From JAFGGG01 sp964638895 (GTDB lineage Bacteria; Spirochaetota; Spirochaetia; SZUA-6; RPPD01): a DNA stretch of 26,388 nt. Each line of letters starts with the position of its first letter. Within the stretch, counting starts at the first letter, position 1. Location: positions 1-26,388 of the forward strand of contig CAZWYY010000054.1 in the NCBI GenBank assembly GCA_964638895.1, written 5' to 3'. Shown here one piece after another: positions 7,167-13,585 of the stretch. The notes under the pieces were generated by a model. The model did no database searches. It had not been told where the DNA came from and saw only the letters and a list, made by a program, of their open reading frames with translations. Made by a program: the position numbers and the translations under genes.

Positions 7167-8797
7167 GTGGAGCGGACAACAAGACAGTCGCCATTCTGGG
7201 CGGAGGAATCATGCAGATACCCGCTCTGCGTATCGCCAGGGAACTAACATGGCGGGTCATCCTGGTGGACAGGGACGAGAACGCGCCGGGCAGGAGGTAC
7301 GCGGATTATTTTGAGCATATCGATCTCAAGCATAAGGAAGAGATAGAACAGGCGATTGCTGCGTACGGAAAACGGTTCACGGTGGACGGCGTGTTCACGG
7401 CGGGCACGGATTTTTCGGCCACCGTGGCCTGGGTGGCCGAGCGGCTGGGGTTACCGGGCATACCGTATGAAACCGCGCTTGACGCAACGGACAAAGCCAG
7501 AATGCGGCGGATATTTAGGGCGCACAACATACCCGGCCCCGCGTATTGTTGCATTGACGACCCGGGGCAGGTACGGGAGATTCTCTATACAATGGATTTT
7601 CCCCTGGTGGTAAAACCGGTCGACAATATGGGCGCCAGGGGCGTGGTAATGGTTGAATCGCCCGGACAGCTTGAGCGGGCGGCGGAACTGGGATTCGGCT
7701 ACTCACGGACGCATAAGGTGATCGTTGAGGAGTATATTCCGGGCCCGGAGTTCAGCCTGGATGCCATTATCTACAGGGGGAAGATAACCGTGTGCGGCGT
7801 GGCGGACAGGATTATCTGTTTTCCGCCGTATTTTGTGGAAATGGGACACACTATGCCCACAGCCTACGATCAGCGCATCGAGGCAGCCGTCACTGAGGTG
7901 TTTTGTCGGGGAATAAGGGCCCTGGGTATCACCGATGGTGCCGCCAAGGGTGATATCAAGCTGGCCCCAACCGGCCCGGTTGTGGGGGAGATAGCCGCGC
8001 GCCTTTCGGGAGGGTACATGTCCGGCTGGACCTTCCCCTACGCATACGGGGTCGAGGTAACAAAAGCCGCCCTGAGGATCGCCGTGGGCCTGGATCCGGG
8101 CGGGCTTGAACCACTGTTCCGTCATGTTTCGGCCGAGCGGGCCTTTATTTCCATTCCCGGGGTGGTGGGGCGGATTTACGGAGAATGTGAGGCGCGGCGC
8201 ACTCAAGACGTAGCCGATCTGTTTTTCAGGGTCGGGCCGGGAAACAAAGTCTGTTTTCCCACGAATAATGTGGAAAAGTGCGGCAATGCCGTCTCCAAAG
8301 CACGGGACCGTGCTTCCGCTGTGGCCGCAGCCGAACGAGCGGTACAATGCATATTCCTGCGCCTTGAGCCGGGAAACCCGGAGACCGAAAAATTTCTTTT
8401 CGGCACGGACCGGCCCGGCGTGCGGTGTTTCCGGCTTGCGGATAGGGACAACCTGGCCGCACTACGCGCCATGTGTCCCGTCTGGAAAGGGGCCGTCAAG
8501 CCACGTCCGGACAACACGGCCATTTTAAACCTGCCGCATCCGGAAAGGGAACGCTCACGTGACTGGCACGGCCTGCCCCTCGGTGATGCCCTGGCCCAGG
8601 TGATACGATACACGGGTATACATCTTACCTCCCAAGTATCCGATAATATGGTTATACTGGGAAGCCGGTTCTGGGACGCCTTCTGCAAAGGGGGTGTGCA
8701 GGGTGGGGTATATGTAATCGATACCCTGTTCGCGGAAACACACGCACACGGGGCTTCCGTGCGTGGAAAGGAAACAATCGATGAAAAAAGGCATTAG
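7163..8797 (+). CDS. ATP-grasp ligase with long C-terminal extension
   Basis: A 544-residue protein. The N-terminal Rossmann-like pre-ATP-grasp domain starts with VAILGGGIMQIPALR and includes ILVDRDENAPG. The ATP-grasp core has FPLVVKPVDNMGARGV (K151 and a glycine-rich loop), EEYIPGPEFSLDA, and the metal/ATP-binding block VVGEIAARLSGGY (E277, R280). This is the carbamoyl-phosphate-synthase/PurK-type fold that joins a carboxylate to an amine or similar via an acyl phosphate. The last ~150 residues form an additional region with no motif I recognise, so the protein is longer than a typical ~400-residue family member. It starts on the ATGA overlap with the previous gene and overlaps the amidase by 17 bases. 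It could attach an acyl or amino-acid group to the sugar made by the operon; that is inference. Confidence 0.8.
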   Translation: MSGADNKTVAILGGGIMQIPALRIARELTWRVILVDRDENAPGRRYADYFEHIDLKHKEEIEQAIAAYGKRFTVDGVFTAGTDFSATVAWVAERLGLPGIPYETALDATDKARMRRIFRAHNIPGPAYCCIDDPGQVREILYTMDFPLVVKPVDNMGARGVVMVESPGQLERAAELGFGYSRTHKVIVEEYIPGPEFSLDAIIYRGKITVCGVADRIICFPPYFVEMGHTMPTAYDQRIEAAVTEVFCRGIRALGITDGAAKGDIKLAPTGPVVGEIAARLSGGYMSGWTFPYAYGVEVTKAALRIAVGLDPGGLEPLFRHVSAERAFISIPGVVGRIYGECEARRTQDVADLFFRVGPGNKVCFPTNNVEKCGNAVSKARDRASAVAAAERAVQCIFLRLEPGNPETEKFLFGTDRPGVRCFRLADRDNLAALRAMCPVWKGAVKPRPDNTAILNLPHPERERSRDWHGLPLGDALAQVIRYTGIHLTSQVSDNMVILGSRFWDAFCKGGVQGGVYVIDTLFAETHAHGASVRGKETIDEKRH

Positions 8798-9809
8798 CCT
8801 GGCGGTGATCTTCCTGTTGTGCTGTTTATATGGGCTGCAGGCCGATTATATAGAGCTTTCGGCCTTGCTTAAGGAAACTAAGGTAACCATGGAATGGGAC
8901 TATATGCTGGATACGGGCGTATTGATAAAAAATACGGACAGGGTGGTGTTTAAAATCGGCGCTCCATGGATCCTGTTAAACTACATGAAAAAGGTCAACA
9001 CCGCAGGCATAATCCGCAGGGACGGCGTGGTGCTGATCCCGGAGCAGACCGCGGCCGTAATCAGGGATTTCTTTAATAAGCCCGATACCTCCCCGTATTA
9101 CAGGGTGGCGGCCATTGTGATCGACCCGGGGCACGGCGGTAAGGATCCCGGCGCCTCGTACTCATATACGGTGGGGGGCAAGAGAATAATCGTGGCGGAA
9201 AAGGACGTGGTGCTGGATATATCCCGTCTTTTATACACCATGCTCACCCAGAAGTACCCGAACAAGATCATTAAAATGACCCGCGACAGCGACACGTTTA
9301 TCTCTTTGGAACAGCGACCCGAGATTGCCAACAGCATACCCACCAAATCCAATGAGGCCATAATTTACATCTCGGTTCATGCCAACTCATCGGCCAACAG
9401 GCAGGCCAGGGGATTTGAGGTATGGTACCTCACCCCCACCCACAGGCGTGAGTTGTTGGAGCCCGCCGCCTACACCGAAGAGCATGAAGACATTCTGCCT
9501 ATTTTAAACAGCATGAAAGAAGAGGAATATACCTGGGAAAGCGTGATCCTGGCCAAAGATATTCTGGACTCCCTTAATGTCACCATCGGGAAGACCAGTG
9601 AAAACAGGGGGCTGAAAGAGGGCCGCTGGTTCGTGGTACGTAAGGCCAAGATGCCCTCAATTTTAATCGAGATCGGGTTCGTGTCCAATAAGGAAGAGGC
9701 CCTGGAATTATCGGACGAAAACCACTTGAAGAAACTGTCCAAGGCAATATATAATGGCGTCTGCTCATTCATCGAAAAGTTTGAAAAGTCAAAGGCGTTT
9801 ACGGAGTAG
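8781..9809 (+). CDS. N-acetylmuramoyl-L-alanine amidase (Amidase_3)
   Basis: A 342-residue secreted zinc amidase that cleaves the bond between MurNAc and L-Ala in peptidoglycan. The start at 8781 is chosen because AAAGGA lies 8 bases upstream and the protein then begins with a clean signal peptide (MKK, hydrophobic core, cleavage near LQA|D); the upstream ATG at 8763 would add six residues. Residues ~22-100 form a small N-terminal domain resembling those preceding other spirochaete amidases. The catalytic domain shows IDPGHGGKDPG (H118), an EKDVVLD segment (E140), ISVHAN (H200) and ILIEIGF (E297), the complete Zn-ligand and catalytic set. The order amidase - GerMN - flaA matches, as I recall, the flaA locus of Treponema pallidum. 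A role in opening the wall for periplasmic flagella or in cell separation is plausible. Confidence 0.93.
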   Translation: MKKGISLAVIFLLCCLYGLQADYIELSALLKETKVTMEWDYMLDTGVLIKNTDRVVFKIGAPWILLNYMKKVNTAGIIRRDGVVLIPEQTAAVIRDFFNKPDTSPYYRVAAIVIDPGHGGKDPGASYSYTVGGKRIIVAEKDVVLDISRLLYTMLTQKYPNKIIKMTRDSDTFISLEQRPEIANSIPTKSNEAIIYISVHANSSANRQARGFEVWYLTPTHRRELLEPAAYTEEHEDILPILNSMKEEEYTWESVILAKDILDSLNVTIGKTSENRGLKEGRWFVVRKAKMPSILIEIGFVSNKEEALELSDENHLKKLSKAIYNGVCSFIEKFEKSKAFTE

Positions 9810-9812
9810 GAA

Positions 9813-10454
9813 GTGAAAATTTATTCTAAATTTGTGTCTTTTATATTCGCGGGATTATTAGTCGTTATATTCCTGGCATCGGTATTTTTGTTTGCCTTTT
9901 CCGAGAACTGGGTAAGACGGGTGCTGTTTTTCCCTCATGTCAAATCAACCAAGGTCATAGGAGAGGAGCGATTTCTTCCCGACATGGGGAGTGAAAACGC
10001 CAATGTACTCCTTTTGGTAAATGAGATCGTCTCCGGCCCCTATAAATACGGGAACCTGCCCGTAATACCCGTGGGTACAAAGGTTATATCTGCCATGTTG
10101 CACGACGACATATTATATGTAAATTTTTCCGCTGGGATATTTAATATAGACAAACTTGTATTGATCTCTCCGCGCCAGATGCTGCAGGCGTTTGCGGACA
10201 GCATTCTGTATAATTTCCCCGGCGTAAAGAAGGTATTTGTTTTTGTCGAAGGCCGCCCGGTATCGGATTACTCGGAGATGAACAGGCGGCATTTTTACGC
10301 ATACCTGAAGGATTTTATTATCACCGATCTGACAAAGCTCGGCCCGGAGGTTTCCCGGCTGAGACATAATCCCCTGCTCGAATACTGCGCGGAGTTGAAA
10401 TCCAATGAAAATTTTGTGAACGGTATTGGATTTTCTGCCGATATTATTGAATAA
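9813..10454 (+). CDS. Membrane-anchored GerMN-domain protein
   Basis: A 213-residue protein starting with GTG at 9813, three bases after the amidase stop, with GGAG just upstream. Residues ~8-30 form one hydrophobic segment (signal anchor), so the rest faces the periplasm. The remainder matches the GerMN (sporulation/spore germination) fold pattern: VNEIVSGP, then PVGTKVISAMLHDDILYVNF, then PGVKKVFVFVEGRP. GerMN domains are found in cell-envelope proteins and are thought to act in peptidoglycan-associated complexes. Pairing with the amidase upstream suggests a partner or regulator of wall hydrolysis. It closes the long operon, because flaA downstream has its own promoter. Confidence 0.8.
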   Translation: MKIYSKFVSFIFAGLLVVIFLASVFLFAFSENWVRRVLFFPHVKSTKVIGEERFLPDMGSENANVLLLVNEIVSGPYKYGNLPVIPVGTKVISAMLHDDILYVNFSAGIFNIDKLVLISPRQMLQAFADSILYNFPGVKKVFVFVEGRPVSDYSEMNRRHFYAYLKDFIITDLTKLGPEVSRLRHNPLLEYCAELKSNENFVNGIGFSADIIE

Positions 10455-10455
10455 A

Positions 10456-10476
10456 CGCGGATTTTTCGCGATTTTT
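10456..10476 (+). terminator. Possible weak intrinsic terminator of the operon
   Basis: Just after the GerMN stop, a short stem CGCG/CGCG (10456-10459 with 10467-10470) and a 7-base loop are followed by ATTTTT. A four-pair stem is minimal, so termination may be partial and some readthrough into flaA is possible. Confidence 0.35.
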
Positions 10477-10494
10477 AAAAAAAAAATAAAGTCG

Positions 10495-10522
10495 TTGACA
10501 AATATTTATGGGTGATTATAAT
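10495..10522 (+). promoter_or_regulatory. Consensus sigma-70 promoter of flaA
   Basis: TTGACA at 10495-10500 and TATAAT at 10517-10522, both perfect hexamers, are separated by 16 bases. It sits 37 bases before the flaA ATG, with an A-tract (10477-10490) immediately upstream acting like an UP element. A strong housekeeping promoter fits a gene for an abundant structural protein. Confidence 0.85.
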
Positions 10523-10559
10523 TTTAAACCAAGATAGACTTTTTTAAAAGGAGCAAAAG

Positions 10560-11579
10560 ATGAAAAAGATATGTTTTGTGCTCGGTATCCTATTTGTATT
10601 GATTGCCACACAGGCTATGGCGCAGCTCACAGAGCCTCAGGTGCTTATAGACTTTAATGATTTGAAAGCGGACGTGACAAAAGAAGGCGAAACCCAACCC
10701 ACGGAAAATCAGGCCACCATGGTTGATTACAGAAGCCAGGCCGGGGCCGAAGTTCCCGAGAAAGAACTGGATCTACTGAAAACATCCCTGGCCATCGGCA
10801 ACTGGGAGGTTGATCTGGCCTCATCTTCACAATATCAGGAGAACATAATTTATTCCTATGCCAAGGAAGCCCAAACCATTGCGACGGCGGCCGATTTTGA
10901 AGGTGAAGACATGAAAAGTAAAACTGTTCTCGCCGCACGGATCCATTTTCCCCAACCGGCGTTCAATTCGTACGCCATCATCAAACCCCCTTTTGAGATT
11001 CCCGCCTATATGGACAAGGAGGGTGATGAAAATAAAGGCAAGGGCGATAAATTCGACAACAAGGGCATCCTTAAAAACGTCGGGACCATAAAAGAGATAG
11101 ATATGGTGGTAAGCGGCAGAAACTTTCCGCATGGCATAGGGTTGGTTTTTAAAGACCAGAACGGCGAAGAACGCACGATTTTTATGGGATATTTAAACTT
11201 TACGGGATGGCGAAGGCTGAAATGGGAAAATCCCAATTACATCAGCGATGTGCGCAACAGGGAGCTGAAGGTTTACCCGCTTTATCCGCAAAACGAGCCC
11301 TTTATCAAGTTTATCGGAATAATAGTGTATCGCGACGCCTCACACATGGGCGGTGATTTTGTAACCTATGTAAAGGATGTTAAGGTAAAATACGATCTTG
11401 CCTGGCAGGATTCCGAGCTGGACATCAATGACGAGCAGGTATGGGGCATAATGCAGCAGCGTGAGGACGCAAGAAGAAAAGCCGAAATCAGGCGTCTGGG
11501 CAACTTGCATATTTTACGCTACCTTGAGCAAAAGAAAATGTATAAAGAAGAGGCCGGCGCCGGCGCCAACAATCAATAG
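10560..11579 (+). CDS. flaA: Periplasmic flagellar filament sheath protein FlaA
   Basis: A 339-residue spirochaete FlaA, the sheath or outer-layer protein around the FlaB core of periplasmic flagella. A Sec signal peptide is evident, with cleavage after residue 21 (TQAMA|Q). The mature part has the FlaA pattern with a conserved central block: IKEIDMVVSGRNFPHGIGL, FMGYLNFTGWRRLKWENPNY, and PFIKFIGIIVYRDAS. The C-terminal tail is helical and charged. AAGGAG at 10548-10553 gives a strong ribosome site 6 bases from the ATG. The gene has its own consensus promoter and strong terminator, as expected for a highly expressed monocistronic unit. The C-terminus ends in a low-complexity GAGANNQ tail. The family call is firm; which FlaA paralogue it is cannot be told. 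Confidence 0.93.
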   Translation: MKKICFVLGILFVLIATQAMAQLTEPQVLIDFNDLKADVTKEGETQPTENQATMVDYRSQAGAEVPEKELDLLKTSLAIGNWEVDLASSSQYQENIIYSYAKEAQTIATAADFEGEDMKSKTVLAARIHFPQPAFNSYAIIKPPFEIPAYMDKEGDENKGKGDKFDNKGILKNVGTIKEIDMVVSGRNFPHGIGLVFKDQNGEERTIFMGYLNFTGWRRLKWENPNYISDVRNRELKVYPLYPQNEPFIKFIGIIVYRDASHMGGDFVTYVKDVKVKYDLAWQDSELDINDEQVWGIMQQREDARRKAEIRRLGNLHILRYLEQKKMYKEEAGAGANNQ

Positions 11580-11612
11580 AATTAAACAAAACAGATTATC
11601 ATACATTACGGG

Positions 11613-11641
11613 CCGCCCGCAGGTATTGCGGGCGGTTTTTT
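11613..11641 (+). terminator. Strong intrinsic terminator after flaA
   Basis: An 8-bp perfect GC stem, CCGCCCGC (11613-11620) with GCGGGCGG (11628-11635), and a 7-base loop are followed by six T (11636-11641). The T-run just touches the stop codon of the convergent gene. There is no T-run for leftward transcripts, so it works for flaA only. Confidence 0.92.
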
Positions 11642-12551
11642 ATTCGACCAGTTCGGGTTTTTGCATTAACTGGTCTATCTTCAGTTTAACGCCGATCTGG
11701 GCGCTGAAGAGAAACCCCGCCAGGCCGCTGCCCGGTTCCACGCCCAGCAGATCGTCCCGGCCGAAGGTGTAAATGCTGCTGTCAATCATGACAAGCAGGT
11801 TCAAAAAACGCGCCAGTTCCACCTCAAGCTCACTCCCAATAATAAGAGAGCTTAAGGTATGCGTATCGGTTGTGGTGGACGTAACAAAGGATTTGGAAAT
11901 CGTCTGGTAGGCAAAGGTCAAAAGAATTCGAAACGGTACGTTTTTCTGAAAAAGATCGGTACTGAAGTAATATTTGTCAAGGCTGTCCACAACCTGGGAT
12001 GATCCCTGGATTATGGTGAAGGTTTTGGACAACAATCCTATAGTGCAGATGGCGTTCATTACCTGAAAGCCGCCCAGGAGGGATGTCTCCTCCTGGGAGT
12101 AATCGCCTTCTTTGACCAGGCCGCCGATTGTGCTGCCGGTTCTGATCTCCGCAAATATGATTCCCGGAAAATCGATTCGCAGGGAGGCATTGAGTCCGGA
12201 TCTGATAAGCGGACCCTCTGAGTTGAGAAACCCGAAATAGGGTCCCAAACCGATGCTGATAAAGCTATATCGGTAGGTAACCATGGTTGAGGAGATATTG
12301 CGCAGGATGGAGTCCTGGTAGAATCCCGCGGTAATGGAAAAATTATCCCCCATCTCATGTGAGGCAAAAACCGAAATCCCCCACGGAAAGGTGAGACCGT
12401 CAAAGCTGTGGTCCGATTCCTCACGGTCGTGCTGGAAGGCCAGGTTTTCAAACCTGAACAAGAGTCCTACATCCAGGGCGTCTATCTTTACCTGGAAGAG
12501 CATAAACATAACCAGTGCCGCGCTAAAAACGAACAGGCTTTTCGGTCTCAT
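11640..12551 (-). CDS. Predicted secreted/outer-membrane beta-barrel protein
   Basis: A 303-residue protein I do not recognise by name. The N-terminus is a typical signal peptide (MRPK then a hydrophobic core of about 15 residues, cleavage near residue 26, DALD). The mature part is rich in alternating hydrophobic/polar stretches and glycine-bounded turns, such as FISIGLGPYFGF, GLNASLRIDFPG and FSAQIGVKLKID, with no long hydrophobic helix. This is the look of an outer-membrane beta-barrel. The last residues do not end in the classical aromatic, which is not required in spirochaetes. It is monocistronic, with its own promoter (TTGTTT-N17-TACAAT) and a GGAG ribosome site about 10 bases before the ATG. 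Function is unknown; being convergent with flaA does not imply a link. Confidence 0.7.
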   Translation of the reverse strand: MRPKSLFVFSAALVMFMLFQVKIDALDVGLLFRFENLAFQHDREESDHSFDGLTFPWGISVFASHEMGDNFSITAGFYQDSILRNISSTMVTYRYSFISIGLGPYFGFLNSEGPLIRSGLNASLRIDFPGIIFAEIRTGSTIGGLVKEGDYSQEETSLLGGFQVMNAICTIGLLSKTFTIIQGSSQVVDSLDKYYFSTDLFQKNVPFRILLTFAYQTISKSFVTSTTTDTHTLSSLIIGSELEVELARFLNLLVMIDSSIYTFGRDDLLGVEPGSGLAGFLFSAQIGVKLKIDQLMQKPELVE

Positions 12552-12573
12552 AAGTAACAGACTCCTTTTTTAT

Positions 12574-12602
12574 ATTGTATCCCGTTCGGGCCGAAAAAAC
12601 AA
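12574..12602 (-). promoter_or_regulatory. Promoter of the beta-barrel-like gene
   Basis: On the minus strand, TTGTTT (12597-12602) and TACAAT (12574-12579) are separated by 17 bases. The Shine-Dalgarno GGAG lies at 12562-12565. The upstream side runs into the AT-rich inverted repeats at 12613-12644. Confidence 0.55.
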
Positions 12603-12612
12603 CCGGACATCC

Positions 12613-12769
12613 TATACCTGCAGCAATTTTAAATTTTAAAATTGTCTGTAAAGCATGCATATACCGGCAATTTTCAATTTTGAACGATTATATTTTAATG
12701 CCTCTATAGCATTATCTATTTCTAATGCTATTGCATTGTTCAAAATTGAGAATTGCTGCTATACCTGCA
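12613..12769. repeat. AT-rich inverted-repeat block (MITE-like or operator-like)
   Basis: There are three related units. One is a perfect 21-base palindrome at 12624-12644 (CAATTTTAAA-T-TTTAAAATTG). The other two are the arms of a long hairpin: 12667-12685 pairs with 12738-12756 over 19 positions with one G-T wobble. All three share a CAATTTT(A/C)AATTTT core, and the 11-base CTATACCTGCA occurs at both 12612-12622 and 12759-12769. Inside the hairpin is a smaller AATGC/GCATT stem. The block separates the promoter of the leftward beta-barrel gene from the stop of the PilZ gene. It could end transcription of the latter or be a small mobile repeat. Confidence 0.75.
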
Positions 12770-13472
12770 TTTTTTTATAAATATACTTTGCCAGCATAAT
12801 ACTGTCCTTCTGATTTATGGCACTGAAGTTAACGGCAAGGTACTTGTTGTCCCTCACCATCACGGTACCGGAGGGTGTAAGTTCCCGGCCCAACAGTGTA
12901 AAGTGAATGCTCGATATATGGGTATCTTTATCAAGTGCCGGAGGCTCTACCGGAGAATAAAGTTCCAGGGCCAGTCCGCCCATACTGAGATTTATTATTT
13001 TCCCGGATACAAGATGCTGATATTCCGGAACATGGAAATGAACCCGTAATAAATCCTGCGGATCGGGTGTGATTCGGATGTGCTGGCGTTTTTCCTGCCC
13101 CTCGATTCTCTGCAGGATTTTACTTAGTTTGGCGGGGGTTTCACTCTCATGGTAGGGCTTAAGTAAATAACCGATAATTCCCAGTTTAAGCATTTTCAGT
13201 ACCGCTTCCCTGTTGGATTGAACGGTGTGTACTATTATTTTGGTGTCGATTGTCGCGGGGATCCGCTTCAACTCCTGTATCAGTTCAACACCTCCCAGCG
13301 CTTTGTTGTCGATGTCCACAATGGCGCAAAATATCTTTTCTGCGGCTGCCCCCGCCGCGCCGATCGCCTGTTCCCGGGTGGCGCACGGTATGCCTTTGAT
13401 TCCCAGAGATAGTAAAATGTAACACAGGGAGTTTCTTATATCGGCAGAACTTTCTATAACAAGGGATATCAT
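12759..13472 (-). CDS. Response regulator receiver + PilZ (c-di-GMP) protein
   Basis: A 237-residue two-domain protein. Residues 1-122 form a receiver-like domain with phospho-acceptor candidate D53 (IVDIDN) and conserved lysine K105 (LLKPY). The usual DD acidic pair near the N-terminus is replaced by VIESS (only E7), so metal binding and phosphorylation may be weakened. Residues ~127-237 are a PilZ domain, with the c-di-GMP motifs RQHIR (R129, R133; RxxxR) and NLSMGG (161-166; [D/N]xSxxG), both intact. It likely senses c-di-GMP and may be modulated by phosphorylation, acting on motility or surface behaviour. It is transcribed away from cheA from a shared intergenic region, consistent with joining chemotaxis and c-di-GMP control. 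The start at 13472 lacks a clear ribosome site. Confidence 0.88.
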   Translation of the reverse strand: MISLVIESSADIRNSLCYILLSLGIKGIPCATREQAIGAAGAAAEKIFCAIVDIDNKALGGVELIQELKRIPATIDTKIIVHTVQSNREAVLKMLKLGIIGYLLKPYHESETPAKLSKILQRIEGQEKRQHIRITPDPQDLLRVHFHVPEYQHLVSGKIINLSMGGLALELYSPVEPPALDKDTHISSIHFTLLGRELTPSGTVMVRDNKYLAVNFSAINQKDSIMLAKYIYKKMQV

Positions 13473-13485
13473 ACCGGGTTACTCA

Positions 13486-13515
13486 ATAATGCACAGGTAT
13501 TGGCCGGAGTGTCAA
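13486..13515 (-). promoter_or_regulatory. Candidate promoter of the REC-PilZ gene
   Basis: On the minus strand, TTGACA (13510-13515) and CATTAT (13486-13491) are separated by 18 bases. The predicted start would be only about 7 bases before the ATG, giving a nearly leaderless mRNA. For cheA on the other strand, TTGACT at 13548-13553 is visible but has no well-spaced -10, so I do not call that promoter. Confidence 0.4.
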
Positions 13516-13585
13516 TAACATAAAAAGACAATAAACTATATTTTAGCTTGACTTAGAGGCGTTCTTATATAAAAATAAAAATAGG

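Noticed and set aside
7703..8347. Minus-strand open frame of 214 codons
   Set aside because: Antisense to the ATP-grasp gene; no domain and no ribosome site.
13548..13573. cheA promoter from TTGACT at 13548-13553 with TATAAA at 13568-13573
   Set aside because: The spacing is only 14 bases and no alternative -10 at 16-18 bases fits, so it was not called.
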